Shown in pieces: positions 16,905 through 26,256 of a stretch of 64,000 bases of DNA. The notes below the pieces were generated by a model, which was not told where the DNA came from, ran no database searches, and saw only the letters and a list, made by a program, of their open reading frames with translations. Position numbers and translations under genes: made by a program. The DNA is from Schlesneria paludicola DSM 18645. Its GTDB lineage: Bacteria > Planctomycetota > Planctomycetia > Planctomycetales > Planctomycetaceae. How positions within the stretch are numbered: position 1 is the stretch's first letter; every line of letters starts with the position of its first letter. The stretch is from NCBI GenBank assembly GCA_945862235.1, contig CAMAYU010000006.1:1-64000 (forward strand), given 5' to 3'.

Positions 16905-17762
16905 ATGACTGTTCGATCGACTGTGTGGGTTCTGACCGCGTTGTTTGTCGGTTCATCGGTGAGTTGGGCGGCGGATGCGGCCAAGCCGAAGCCGCTCAAG
17001 GCATTGCTCATTACCGGTGGCTGCTGCCACGACTATGGGCGGCAAAAAGAGGTTCTCAAACAGGGGATCGAGCAGCGGGCGAACGTCGAGATCAAGTTGG
17101 TTCACACCGACGACAAGACGACGAAGGCGCGGTTCGAGATGTACGAGAGCGCTGACTGGGCCAAGGGCTACGACATCGTCATTCACGACGAATGCACGTC
17201 CGACGTGACCGAGCGACCCTATGTGGACAACATTCTGAACGCTCACAAGAACGGTGTCGCGGCGGTGAACCTGCACTGCGCGATGCACTGTTACCGCGTC
17301 GGGACGGACGAATGGTTCCAGTTTGTCGGGATTCATTCGACCGGGCACGGGCCACAGAAGCCGATCGATGTCACGTTTGTCGAACGCAATCACGGTGTGA
17401 CCAAGGGGCTGGAGAATTGGACGACGGTCAACGAAGAGCTTTACAACAACGTCAAGCTGTTCGAGACCTCGAAGCCCCTCGCACGCGGTCGCCAGGACAC
17501 GGGCAAGAAGGTCGATGATTTCGTGGTCGCGTGGACGAACGAGTACGGCAAGTCGCGCGTCTTCAGCACGACGCTCGGTCACAACACCGACACCGTCGCC
17601 GACGCCCGCTACCTCGACCTCGTCTCACGCGGTCTGCTCTGGTCGGTCGGCAAGCTAACCGACGATGGCAAACCGATGGCTGGTTACGAAGGGACCGGCG
17701 TCAAGCCGATCGTCCTCGAACCGCTCAAGCCACAGGCCGATCCGAAAGCGTCAGCCAAGTAG
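16905..17762 (+). CDS. Secreted ThuA-domain protein
   Basis: A 285-residue protein with a signal peptide (MTVRSTVWVLTALFVGSSVS, cleavage probably after SWAADA). The ThuA (trehalose-utilisation) class I glutamine-amidotransferase-like fold follows: KALLITGGCCHDYGRQKEVL near residue 32, then FVERNHGVTKGLENW and RVFSTTLGHNTDT. Start supported by AAGGA 7 nt before ATG. Planctomycetes carry many exported ThuA proteins, often near sugar-degradation genes; the substrate is unknown. It is probably monocistronic, with a hairpin at 17834-17895 downstream. Confidence 0.88.
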   Translation: MTVRSTVWVLTALFVGSSVSWAADAAKPKPLKALLITGGCCHDYGRQKEVLKQGIEQRANVEIKLVHTDDKTTKARFEMYESADWAKGYDIVIHDECTSDVTERPYVDNILNAHKNGVAAVNLHCAMHCYRVGTDEWFQFVGIHSTGHGPQKPIDVTFVERNHGVTKGLENWTTVNEELYNNVKLFETSKPLARGRQDTGKKVDDFVVAWTNEYGKSRVFSTTLGHNTDTVADARYLDLVSRGLLWSVGKLTDDGKPMAGYEGTGVKPIVLEPLKPQADPKASAK

Positions 17763-17833
17763 TTGTAGGCCAGTGTTCGACGTGATGCGGCTCGCTCATC
17801 AGGCGAGCCGCAAGCGTTGTTGGATTGCGGATT

Positions 17834-17895
17834 GAAGCCTGACGGGCAAGCGAAGGACGCTCAGCAACGGAACCTTCGCTTGCCCGTCAGGCTTC
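17834..17895. repeat. Perfect 23-bp hairpin, GCCTGACG(G/C)GCAAGCGA family, copy 1
   Basis: The arms 17834-17856 and 17873-17895 pair perfectly (GAAGCCTGACGGGCAAGCGA + AGG), with a 16-nt loop. Related copies are at 45061-45106, 49146-49210, 55406-55486 and 62053-62117. Confidence 0.8.
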
Positions 17896-17936
17896 GAGGG
17901 TCGCGCTGATTCCAGCCGCGCGCCCAACAGGTCTCG

Positions 17937-19175
17937 ATGCCGGGAGTTCTCTTGATGGGGGCGAGCATCCGCACGGCGATCGTGATGTCGAGGCTTCCGC
18001 GTCTCGTGCCGCCGGACGCGCCGTGGTTGCTCGGGGTGCGAGCGGGGCTGCGCCGAGTCCGTGATCGCGGCCAGCTCCTGCTCATCGGCACGGGAACCGC
18101 CGGGTGCGAATTCGTACGGCGCGGTGCCGAACTTCTCGATCTGAATCACGAACGTGTGAGTCCTTCGAGCGGCTCGATCGAACCAGAACAATGCTCGTCG
18201 CTCGACCCGACGATTGCGATTCCTGAGCGAGACCGAACGCTGGCGGCAGCGGCGGATGAGCTACTGGTGCTGGGACTGCGCAGCAATGGCCACTGGCATC
18301 GACTGCTGCGAGACCGACTGCGAACCGGTGCGGGCGGCGTGACACTGGTGGACCTTCCCAACTTGGAAGGAGCGACGGTGCGCGACGAGTTGGCGTCGCT
18401 GGGAGCGGCTGTCTGGAAGCCCACGTCAGTGGAGACGGGGCCGTTGTCGAGCGTTCCTGTCCGCGTGGCGACACTCTCAGAGGACATCCTCGAACTCGTG
18501 CCTTTCCTTGCCGCCGACGGTTGGGTCTCGCTGTCGCACACGACACGCGGTTGCCCCGGCCCGTGGCCGGAACAGTCGCCCGAGGACTACCTCGACAGTT
18601 TGTTGTTGTCGCGAAGTGACGCCGATCACTCGCCGGTCGGAACACTGGAGCGGATTCTTCAACAGCAGCGTTTGATCGCGTCGGCGCGAACCGCTCGCGA
18701 GGGTGTGCGCGTGGTTAGTTTCACTGCCTCGCCACTCTCACTCCTGCCGGAATTGAGGCGGTTCCGTCCGCATCGAAGTCGTTGGGACTTCGAGCCGTTC
18801 GGGTTATGCCTTCGCCGAAGTTGGCTTGAGGAGCGAGGTGCGCGACCCGTCATCTACGGCGATGAAGTGACCTGGCGCGATCTTAATACGAACGATCGTC
18901 CCTTCTTTCAACTGGCTCAATCGCAGCCGAGAGCGCCTGCCGAAGCAGCCGCCGAGGAACAGATGCCCGCACACATCGACTGGACTATTGAACGCGAATG
19001 GCGTCACATCGGCGATCTCGATCTGAGCCAACTGCCTCGCGAATGCGGACTGATCTTCGTTCCCAATTACGCCACAGCAAGACGCATTGCTACGGTCTCG
19101 TCGTGGCCGATCACGCTGTGGCCAGACCCGGCGGTTGAGGTGGGTGAGGAGTCGAGAGTCGGGTCAGGCCAGTAG
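17937..19175 (+). CDS. Conserved-looking hypothetical protein, 412 aa
   Basis: Starts MPGVLLMGASIRTAIVMSRL; internal ATGs at 17955 and 17985 are alternative starts. There is no signal peptide or membrane segment. The segment TGGxxL-like LVDLPNLEGATVRDELASLG and the aromatic stretch WVSLSHTTRGCPGPWPEQSP look ordered and gene-like. I do not recognise a family. Its 3' end overlaps the 3' end of the convergent DUF1501 gene by 12 bp, so the two transcripts are complementary at their ends. Confidence 0.6.
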   Translation: MPGVLLMGASIRTAIVMSRLPRLVPPDAPWLLGVRAGLRRVRDRGQLLLIGTGTAGCEFVRRGAELLDLNHERVSPSSGSIEPEQCSSLDPTIAIPERDRTLAAAADELLVLGLRSNGHWHRLLRDRLRTGAGGVTLVDLPNLEGATVRDELASLGAAVWKPTSVETGPLSSVPVRVATLSEDILELVPFLAADGWVSLSHTTRGCPGPWPEQSPEDYLDSLLLSRSDADHSPVGTLERILQQQRLIASARTAREGVRVVSFTASPLSLLPELRRFRPHRSRWDFEPFGLCLRRSWLEERGARPVIYGDEVTWRDLNTNDRPFFQLAQSQPRAPAEAAAEEQMPAHIDWTIEREWRHIGDLDLSQLPRECGLIFVPNYATARRIATVSSWPITLWPDPAVEVGEESRVGSGQ

Positions 19176-20582
19176 CTCTCGCACGACGTTAGCCCGCGTG
19201 ACTTCGGCGTCGGTCAAACTCGCGTCGCGGCCTTCGTGGGGATGCGTCAGTCGGTGGTGATCGATACCGAGTGCGGCCATGAGCGTGGCGTGGAGGTCGT
19301 GTACGGTGACGACCTCCTTGACCGCCGCGTAGCCGAAGTCGTCCGTCGCGCCGTGAACGTGTCCCGCTTTGAAGCCTCCCCCGGCGAGCCACAACGAAAA
19401 GCCGCGACGATTGTGATCGCGACCGTCGGCGCCCTGTGAGATCGGTTGCCGACCAAACTCGCCCGTCCACAAGACGATCGTTTCGTCGAGCAGCCCGCGT
19501 TGCTTGAGGTCTCGCACGAGAGCGGCACTCGGGCGATCCGTTCTCGCACACAGTCCCTTCAAACTTTCCGCGTTCTTGCTGTGCGTGTCCCACGGCTGAC
19601 CGCTCAGGAAGAGTTGCACGAATCGGACTCCACGCTCGATCAGCCGTCGGGCGATCAAGCAGCGCGTGCCGTACTCCTGCGTCGCCGGGGTGTCGAGACC
19701 GTACATCTGGCGGGTGGCCTGAGTCTCACCCGACAAATCGAGCGCTTCGGGAACGGAGGCTTGCATTCGCGCCGCCGTTTCAAAATTGGCGATGCGCGCG
19801 GCGAGTTCGGTGTTCTCGGGATGCCGCTCGTGGTGGCGACGGTTCAATTCGTCGAGCAGCTTGAGTTGATTGCGTCGCGCGATCGGTCCCACCCCACTCG
19901 GCGGTTGCAGATTGAACACCGGCGACGGCCCCGATCGAAACGCGGTCCCTTGATAAACAGCAGGCAGAAATCCCGAGGACCAGTTCCGCTCGCCATCCAC
20001 AGGAAGCCCGCCCGGATCGCCGAGTACGACATACGCGGGGAGGTTCGAGTTCTCGGTCCCTAATCCGTACACAACCCACGATCCCCACGCCGGCATTCCG
20101 GCCAAGAACTTGCCCGAGTGAATCAGCCGCAGTGCCGACTCGTGATCGACCGACTCGGTATTCATCGAACGGACGAGACAGATGTCGTCGGCGATCTTGG
20201 CCGTTTCTGGAAGTTGATCGCACAACTCCATCCCGCACTCGCCATGCTTGGCGAATGAGAACGGGCTACCGAGGACGTTCCCCTTTTGCTTGTCGAAGTG
20301 AACTTCGAGGTCTCCGCCGGGATACGGCTTGCCGTGCCATTTGGTCAGTTCGGGCTTGGGGTCGAACAAGTCCATCTGACTCGGACCACCATGCTGAAAC
20401 AGGCAGATGACCGACTTCGCGCGACCCGTTTGCGTGACCGCTGGCCAGCCCGCCGGAGATGTTTCAGCTTGGACTCGCTCGGCCACCAGATGCGACAGCG
20501 CGAGGGAACCGATCCCTCCGGCATAGCGGCTCAGGAAGGCCCGTCGCGAGAACGGCGACCAATCGGGGATGAGCTGTGGCAT
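19164..20582 (-). CDS. DUF1501 protein with twin-arginine leader (1)
   Basis: A 472-residue DUF1501 (sulfatase-superfamily-like) protein starting MPQLIPDWSPFSRRAFLSRY: a twin-arginine leader (SRRAFL) and hydrophobic stretch point to Tat export. Fold motifs: VICLFQHGGPSQMDLFDPKP (~residue 60-79), a middle segment ending GTRCLIARRLIERGVRFVQL, WDTHSKNAE, IVLWTGEFGRQP and GRDHNRRGFSLWLAGGGF. DUF1501 proteins usually sit beside a DUF1549/DUF1553 cytochrome-like partner; here the neighbour on that side is another DUF1501 gene on the opposite strand. Biochemical role unknown. Confidence 0.9.
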   Translation of the reverse strand: MPQLIPDWSPFSRRAFLSRYAGGIGSLALSHLVAERVQAETSPAGWPAVTQTGRAKSVICLFQHGGPSQMDLFDPKPELTKWHGKPYPGGDLEVHFDKQKGNVLGSPFSFAKHGECGMELCDQLPETAKIADDICLVRSMNTESVDHESALRLIHSGKFLAGMPAWGSWVVYGLGTENSNLPAYVVLGDPGGLPVDGERNWSSGFLPAVYQGTAFRSGPSPVFNLQPPSGVGPIARRNQLKLLDELNRRHHERHPENTELAARIANFETAARMQASVPEALDLSGETQATRQMYGLDTPATQEYGTRCLIARRLIERGVRFVQLFLSGQPWDTHSKNAESLKGLCARTDRPSAALVRDLKQRGLLDETIVLWTGEFGRQPISQGADGRDHNRRGFSLWLAGGGFKAGHVHGATDDFGYAAVKEVVTVHDLHATLMAALGIDHHRLTHPHEGRDASLTDAEVTRANVVRELLA

Positions 20583-20871
20583 GATCGTGTTCCTCAATGA
20601 ATGCCAGTCCCTGTTGGAGTCCCGCAGTGGTGGTGAATCCAACTCGCAACCTCTTGCTGCAACGATGGGATACGCCGAGCTCAATGGCCAGTCGGTAATT
20701 GACAGTCATCAGTTTTCGCCTGTATAACCCGACGCCGATTCATCGTAAATGCCGATGAAGTCTTGTGGCCACACTGCTAGACCGGCTCCCGCCGACACCC
20801 GTTTCCGCCCAAAGAGGTTCAGCACCTGTCTGGGCTCCCGCCAAAACACTTTCGCTCCGGAGGTCGTTTCG

Positions 20872-22335
20872 ATGTTTTCGATTCAAGGTCAGTACGGCAA
20901 AGACACCTGCGATGGCTTCAGCCGCCGCGATCTGCTCCGCGTGGGAGGGGCGTCCCTCATCGGGTTGTCTCTGCCCGAGATGCTGCGGATGGAGCAGGCC
21001 AACGCCGCAGAAGACGCGCGCTACGGCGGAGTTGGATTCGGAAAAGCCAAGCATGTGATCCTCGTCTACTTACAAGGTGGCCCCAGCCATCTCGACCTGT
21101 GGGATCCGAAGGCGGATGTTCCTGACAACGTGCGGAGCGTCTTTAAGCCGATCGACACCAAGTTGCCCGGCGTGCAGTTCACCGAATTGATGCCGAAGCT
21201 GGGCCAGCAGCTCGACAAAACGACGCTCTTACGAGCCGTCAGCTACACACCGAACGGCCTGTTCAACCACACGGCCGCGATCTACCAAATGATGACCGGC
21301 TATACGGCCGACAAGGTCAGTCCGTCAGGCCAGCTTGAGCCGCCCAGCCCGAAGGACTTCCCAAACTGGGGCTGCCACATTGTGAAGGCCAAGCCAACGA
21401 CGGTCCCCATGCTGCCGCACGTCACCATGCCGCGACCTCTGCAAGAGAGCAACGTGATCGGCAAGGGCGGCAACGCCGGTTTCATGGGACGAGCCTTTGA
21501 CCCGTACACGCTGTTCCCGGTCGGCGACGACATGGACATGGCCAAGATGGACCGGTTGAAGGTGGATGACCTCCAGCTCCGTCCCGAGATTCCTCAGGAG
21601 CGATTGGCACGCCGCGCGAGTCTGCGTGACACGGTCAATGCGGGTCTGAACGATCTCGAAAAGTCGGTCAGCAAGTACGCGCTCGACGAGTACTACGGCA
21701 AGGCTCTGTCGCTCGTGCTGTCGGGCAAGGCGCGTGATGCCTTCAATCTCTCCGCCGAATCGCCCGAAACGCGCGAGATGTACGGCAACAACACGTTTGG
21801 CCAAAGCTGTCTGTTGGCTCGGCGACTCATCGAAGCGGGGACGCGCGTCGTGCAGGTCAACTGGCCGAAGGTCGCCAACTCCGACAATCACTCGTTCGAC
21901 GTTCACACCGGTCTCTCGACCCGTATGAAAAACCAGTCGGCACCGATGCTCGACGCCGGTCTCTCGGGCTTGATCGCTGATCTCGACCAACGGGGCTTGT
22001 TGAAGGACACGCTGGTTCTGGCAATCGGCGAGTTCGGACGCAGCCCAAAACGGGGAGTCAGCACGTCTGGCAACGGCAACTCGGACGATGGTCGCGACCA
22101 CTGGCCTTATTGCTACACGGGCCTAATCGCGGGAGCAGGCGTCAAGCGGGGACTCGTCTGGGGCAAGTCGGATCAGACCGCATCGGCTCCCGTCGAGAAC
22201 CCCGTTCATCCGATCGAGTTGCTCGCCACGATCTACCACAGCGTCGGCATGAATCCCCGCCGCATGGTCTTCAACCATCTCAATCAGCCGCGTGAGATGG
22301 TCAACGCCGATGCCGTGACAGGAATCCTTTCGTAA
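20872..22335 (+). CDS. DUF1501 protein with twin-arginine leader (2)
   Basis: A 487-residue protein starting [20 protein letters not shown]; the leader [20 protein letters not shown] is Tat-like. Motifs: [79 protein letters not shown] lies 8 nt before ATG 20872; the frame extends further upstream without a better start. It is divergent from the previous DUF1501 gene, with ~290 bp between them for promoters. A strong intrinsic terminator follows. No DUF1549/DUF1553 partner is adjacent. Confidence 0.92.
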   Translation: MFSIQGQYGKDTCDGFSRRDLLRVGGASLIGLSLPEMLRMEQANAAEDARYGGVGFGKAKHVILVYLQGGPSHLDLWDPKADVPDNVRSVFKPIDTKLPGVQFTELMPKLGQQLDKTTLLRAVSYTPNGLFNHTAAIYQMMTGYTADKVSPSGQLEPPSPKDFPNWGCHIVKAKPTTVPMLPHVTMPRPLQESNVIGKGGNAGFMGRAFDPYTLFPVGDDMDMAKMDRLKVDDLQLRPEIPQERLARRASLRDTVNAGLNDLEKSVSKYALDEYYGKALSLVLSGKARDAFNLSAESPETREMYGNNTFGQSCLLARRLIEAGTRVVQVNWPKVANSDNHSFDVHTGLSTRMKNQSAPMLDAGLSGLIADLDQRGLLKDTLVLAIGEFGRSPKRGVSTSGNGNSDDGRDHWPYCYTGLIAGAGVKRGLVWGKSDQTASAPVENPVHPIELLATIYHSVGMNPRRMVFNHLNQPREMVNADAVTGILS

Positions 22336-22383
22336 GTAATTTCTGTTCGGAGAGATCGTGCGCGATCCTCGAAACGAGAATTG

Positions 22384-22417
22384 GCCCGGCGGCTTCAAGC
22401 TGCCGGGCTATTTTTTT
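22384..22417 (+). terminator. Intrinsic terminator after the second DUF1501 gene
   Basis: GCCCGGCGGCTTCAAGCTGC + CGGGC forms a GC-rich stem with a short loop, followed by TA and seven T. It lies 49 bp after the stop codon of the DUF1501 gene at 20872-22335. Confidence 0.85.
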
Positions 22418-22573
22418 GGGATCGGTCGAAGTGGGGGATTTCGATCTTCGTCGCGGTCGCGATTTACGTTCATACCGGTGGTCTGCCAACTTTATTTTGA
22501 GGAGTTAAAGTCGTTCAACCGGGTGGGCAACGCAACCGAATAACTTAAAATTGGCGAACCACGGGCGAATGGG

Positions 22574-23440
22574 CAATCCCTGTTGATCCACGTTCTGGAG
22601 AACGCGATTGCGGCGGGGCGAGTCCCGAAGCCATTCTTGCTCGCCGTCGTTTTTTTGAAGCCGCACCTGCCCTTCGTCGCGCCAAAAAAAGTACTGGGAT
22701 CTTTATGATCCCAACCCAATCCCCGTTCCCACCGTCGACCATTTCCCGACCGGCGTGCCTGAGTTCGCCGGTCAGACCAACGGCGAATTGCACAACTACC
22801 CCGGTGTGCCGAAGGGCGATCCGCTTCCCGCCGAGTTCGCGAAGACGCCGCGTCACGGCTACTACGCCTAGATCAGCTACACCGTCGCGCAAGTCGGTCG
22901 CTTGCTCGATGCGCTCGAAAAGGAAGGCTTGAGCGACAACACGGCCATCGTGCTGTAGGGCGATCACGGCTGGCAGCTCGGTAATCACGGACTGTGGCAC
23001 AAGCACACGAACTATGAACTTGCCACCCGCGCGCCGTTGCTGATCAGTGTCCCCCGACAAAAGACCGCAGGTCAGAAGTGCGACGCGACCGTCGAGTTCG
23101 TCGATGTCTATCCAACGCTCGCCGATGTCTGTGGCCTGCCGGTCTCGACGGCAGCAGCCTGAAGCGGTTTCTGGACAACCCCGCCGCTCCGGCCAGCAAG
23201 GTCGCGATCAGCCAATATCCGCGCGGAGCGGCCAAGGCCGGTGGCAACGTCATGGGCTACAGCATCCGCGACGACCGCTGGCATCTGACGCTCTGGCGCG
23301 AGCGGAACGATCCGATCGAGACTGTGAACCTCGCCACGAATCCTGAGCACCAGTCGGTCATCGCATCGCTGTCGAAGCACCTGCCTCCGCAACCCTCCTC
23401 AGCAGGTTTGTGTTCTTGTGGTGTCACACTCTCTCGATGA
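22574..23440 (+). pseudogene. Decayed sulfatase (iduronate-2-sulfatase-like)
   Basis: Only the middle and C-terminus of a sulfatase remain. The order is PFLLAVVFLKPHLPFVAP, then after a frameshift in an A7 run (22684-22690) YWDLYDPNPIPVPTVDHFPT, GYYA-stop-ISYTVAQVGRLL, VL-stop-GDHGWQLGNHGLWHKHTN and TVEFVDVYPTLADVCGLPV. A second frameshift near 23150 leads to GLDGSSLKRFLDNPA and the end. In-frame TAG codons lie at 22869-22871 (a position normally Cys/Ser) and 22957-22959 (a conserved Trp). The N-terminal catalytic Cys/Ser region is absent. Because the stops replace different residues and two frameshifts are present, this is decay, not recoding. Confidence 0.88.
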
Positions 23441-23530
23441 AGAGTTGGCGAATTCGGGATGGAGTCCTTGCGACTGGCTCTGGTGAACGCATATCTCATG
23501 CGTTTCCCACTCGTGTCCCGGAGAAGCCCC

Positions 23531-24529
23531 ATGAAAACTGTTGCTGCGAGAATGATTGTTGTCTGTTTGATGCTTTGTTTGGTCGTGAAACCGTGTGTGG
23601 CGTGGCACGAACCGGGGCATCACATTGTCGCGTTGCTGGCCTATGACTTACTCAGCCAGCACGAGCGGCAGCAACTGCAAGCGATCCTGCGTAAACATCC
23701 TCGCCTCCAAGAGGACTTCGCTGCACCAGCCAGCAAGTCGAGCAACTCGGAGAACGCTAAACCGCTTACTTTGGAAGAGAATGAGCGGTGGGTGATGGGT
23801 CGGGCGGGATACTGGCCCGATGTGGCTCGCGCGCAGCCGAACTACAACCGACCATCTTGGCACTATCAACTCGGAGCCACCCTGACGATCGGTGATCCGC
23901 CGAACGTCCCCCAGAATCCGGGACCGGCTCCAGCCACTGCGACGCTGGAAACATTGGAGCTTCACATTGCCCAAGCGGTCGAGGTCTGTCGCGCGGTGCT
24001 GCGAGACAAGTCCCGCTCGACCTCCGACCGCGCGATCGCCATTTGCTGGCTGGTCCACCTCGTCGGTGATGCTCATCAACCGTGTCATGCGGGAAGCCTC
24101 TACGTTGCCGGTGCATTTTCCGAGGGAGACCGTGGCGCGAACTCGATCCCGACGAAGCAGTCGAAGAACCTTCATGCCCTGTGGGATGGATTGCTCGGTT
24201 CTCAATATGACTCGGGTGACATCCGCCGACGTTGTGGAGTGATTCGAGCGGAGAGTTCTCGATGGACCGCTGCCGAAGCTGCCGCCAAGAAAGAGAACGG
24301 CTTGAATCCACTCACATGGCTGTCAGAAAGCGCCGAGGTCGGCCGCAGCCACGTCTACACCCCGGAAGTGCTGGAGCCAGTTCAAGCGGTCGCACGTGGT
24401 CTGACCACTACCGTCGCCGTCACGGAATTGTCTGAAGGCTACCTGACCTCCGCCGGTGATGTCGCTCGAAAGCAAGCCGCTCTGGCGGGCCACCGACTCG
24501 CGCTGATCCTGAGCCAAGATTTGCGATGA
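23531..24529 (+). CDS. Secreted S1/P1-type zinc nuclease
   Basis: S1/P1 nucleases cut single-stranded nucleic acids and remove 3'-phosphates using three zinc ions. The 332-residue protein has a signal peptide ending ...VVKPCVAWHEPGHH, so the mature N-terminus would be the zinc-binding Trp. Other zinc ligands appear in GYWPDVARAQPNYNRPSWHY, LVHLVGDAHQPCHAG, GDRGANSI and NLHALWDGLL. The start at 23531 has GGAG ~9 nt upstream. It follows the sulfatase remnant and probably has its own promoter. Role: extracellular or periplasmic nucleic-acid scavenging. Confidence 0.92.
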   Translation: MKTVAARMIVVCLMLCLVVKPCVAWHEPGHHIVALLAYDLLSQHERQQLQAILRKHPRLQEDFAAPASKSSNSENAKPLTLEENERWVMGRAGYWPDVARAQPNYNRPSWHYQLGATLTIGDPPNVPQNPGPAPATATLETLELHIAQAVEVCRAVLRDKSRSTSDRAIAICWLVHLVGDAHQPCHAGSLYVAGAFSEGDRGANSIPTKQSKNLHALWDGLLGSQYDSGDIRRRCGVIRAESSRWTAAEAAAKKENGLNPLTWLSESAEVGRSHVYTPEVLEPVQAVARGLTTTVAVTELSEGYLTSAGDVARKQAALAGHRLALILSQDLR

Positions 24530-24576
24530 CGATGGGGGGGGCAACCGAAACGTGCCGAACAGCCGATCGAAAAGAC

Positions 24577-24664
24577 GTAGGACGGGCAGTCTTGATGTTG
24601 CCGGGCGCATCACTCTTGCCCGTGGGCGCTCAATCCGGAAGACGGGCAAGAGTGCCCGTCCTAC
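24577..24664. repeat. GTAGGACGGGCA...TGCCCGTCCTAC hairpin
   Basis: The left end GTAGGACGGGCAGTCTTG (from 24577) pairs imperfectly with GACGGGCAAGAGTGCCCGTC + CTAC (24641-24664); the right part is itself a small hairpin. A partial relative is at 26751-26783. It separates the 3' ends of the nuclease and the convergent DUF1501 gene. Confidence 0.65.
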
Positions 24665-24703
24665 AACGTGATTCGACCGGCGATTCTGAGGACGACAGCA
24701 ACG

Positions 24704-26032
24704 TCACCCCAGCAGCCCGCGAATCACCCTGCCACTGTTTGTGATTTTGACAGGCCGACCTTCGGGCGTGTGGAATTCGTTGTCGGGATTGATCCCGAGG
24801 CAGTGGCAGATCGTGGCCGCGAGGTCTGCCGGGCCGGTGGTGTCTCCGACCGGTTTCTCACCGTGCGCGTTGGTCTCACCGAGAACAAGCCCACCGCGCA
24901 CGCCGCCGCCGCTCAACAAGATACAGTTCGACGGCCCCCAGTGATCGCGACCGGCATCCTTGTTGACGCGAGGCGTTCTTCCGAACTCACCCATGACGAC
25001 GACCAGTGTTTTTTGATTGAGGCTGCGATCGTGCAGATCTCGCAGCAGCGCTGAGAGGCCGCTGTCCAAGTGCGGCAGCAGGTCCTTCTTCAGCGTGTTG
25101 AAGTTGTCGTAGTGCGTGTCCCAGTTCGTGTGGTCGATGGTCACGCAGCGCACGCCCGCCTCGACCAGCCGGCGCGACATGAGCAGCGACTGGCCGAGCG
25201 AATGGCGGCCGTACTCGTCGCGCAGCTTGTCCGGTTCGAGGCCGATGTCGAACGCCGCCTTCGTCTGTGGCGAGGCCATCAACGAAAAAGCCTTCTCGCG
25301 AAACGTGCGAGTCGTGTTGGCGGCGGCGTTGGCCTTCGCCTCCTCCGACCGGGCGAAGCGGTCCACCGTCTGAAGCAGATCTCGGCGCGAGCCGAGTCGT
25401 CCCGCATCGACGGTCAGGGGCGGCAGCAGATCGGGGACGGAGAAGTCGGGCGCGTTCGGATCGGCTTCGACGACGAACGGGGCCGCCGTCGGACCGAGAT
25501 ACGCTGGGCCGCACGAACTGTGCATTCTCGGCAGGCAAACGTAAGGCGGCACCGAGCCGCGCGGGCCGAGCGACTTGGCCACGATCGAACCGAGCGACGG
25601 AAACTGGTTGTTCGGTTTGAGACTCGGATTGAAACCGGCGCGCGGAGCGTATCCGGTCAGCATCCAATGATCGGCGGGACCGTGATTGGAATCGGTGTGC
25701 GTGAACGACCGGAGCAGCGCGAACTTGTCGGCCACCCGTGACAGATGCGGCAGGTGATTGCAGACCTCGATGCCGGGGACGTTGGTCGCGATCGGATCGA
25801 ACTCGCCCCGGAACTCGCTCGGCGCGTGCGGCTTCATGTCGAGCGTGTCGATGGTGCTCAGGCCCCCCTTCAGGAAGAGGACGATCAGCGACACGTCGTC
25901 GCGCCGATTGTCGATCCCCTTCTCTGTCGCCGCCGCCTGCCGTCGCAGGAGACTCTCCAACGTCAGCCCAAACGCTCCCGCGCCGACTCGCAGCGCGTCC
26001 CGGCGGTTGATTCCATCGCAGTAGTCACGCAT
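24704..26032 (-). CDS. DUF1501 protein (3)
   Basis: A 442-residue protein. I choose MRDYCDGINRRDALRVGAGA (ATG 26032-26030) because GGAGAGATGGAA gives good spacing; an ATG two codons earlier (26038) is possible. The leader has NRRDALRVG, Tat-like. Motifs: VSLIVLFLKGGLSTIDTLDM, HGPADHWMLTGYAP, TLVVVMGEFGRTPRVNKDAG and GRDHWGPSNCILLSGGGVRG. It belongs functionally with the DUF1549/DUF1553 gene at 26795-29026 on the same strand, but a nucleotidyltransferase pair lies between them. Confidence 0.93.
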   Translation of the reverse strand: MRDYCDGINRRDALRVGAGAFGLTLESLLRRQAAATEKGIDNRRDDVSLIVLFLKGGLSTIDTLDMKPHAPSEFRGEFDPIATNVPGIEVCNHLPHLSRVADKFALLRSFTHTDSNHGPADHWMLTGYAPRAGFNPSLKPNNQFPSLGSIVAKSLGPRGSVPPYVCLPRMHSSCGPAYLGPTAAPFVVEADPNAPDFSVPDLLPPLTVDAGRLGSRRDLLQTVDRFARSEEAKANAAANTTRTFREKAFSLMASPQTKAAFDIGLEPDKLRDEYGRHSLGQSLLMSRRLVEAGVRCVTIDHTNWDTHYDNFNTLKKDLLPHLDSGLSALLRDLHDRSLNQKTLVVVMGEFGRTPRVNKDAGRDHWGPSNCILLSGGGVRGGLVLGETNAHGEKPVGDTTGPADLAATICHCLGINPDNEFHTPEGRPVKITNSGRVIRGLLG

Positions 26033-26046
26033 TTCCATCTCTCCGT

Positions 26047-26256
26047 TCAGAGGGAAGTCGGTTCGTTTGTCGTTAATTCGAGAGAGGCATTCTGTCGCGC
26101 GGCGGCCTCGGTGATGTTTCCGCGCCAGACCCACGTCGGATTTCTGAGGGCCATACCGAGCTTGTAGAGCCGAGCAACTTCCCGCAGCCGCTCGTCGATG
26201 GCTTCCGGCGACATGTCCGGGTTCTTCGGATTGTGCGCGTCAGTGATCGGCTTCAT
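26047..26256 (-). CDS. Small hypothetical protein paired with nucleotidyltransferase
   Basis: A 69-residue hydrophilic, probably helical protein starting MKPITDAHNPKNPDMSPEAI and containing DERLREVARLYKLGMALRN. It overlaps the end of the upstream nucleotidyltransferase gene by 17 bp, so translation is probably coupled. The family is not recognised. The tight pairing of a short protein with a nucleotidyltransferase resembles toxin-antitoxin or HEPN/MNT pairs, but no HEPN motif (Rx4-6H) is visible. Confidence 0.6.
   Translation of the reverse strand: MKPITDAHNPKNPDMSPEAIDERLREVARLYKLGMALRNPTWVWRGNITEAAARQNASLELTTNEPTSL

Noticed and set aside
22869-22959. Stop-codon recoding (TAG as an amino acid) in the sulfatase
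   Set aside because: The two TAG codons replace different expected residues (Cys/Ser and Trp) and two frameshifts and an N-terminal loss accompany them, so decay is simpler.
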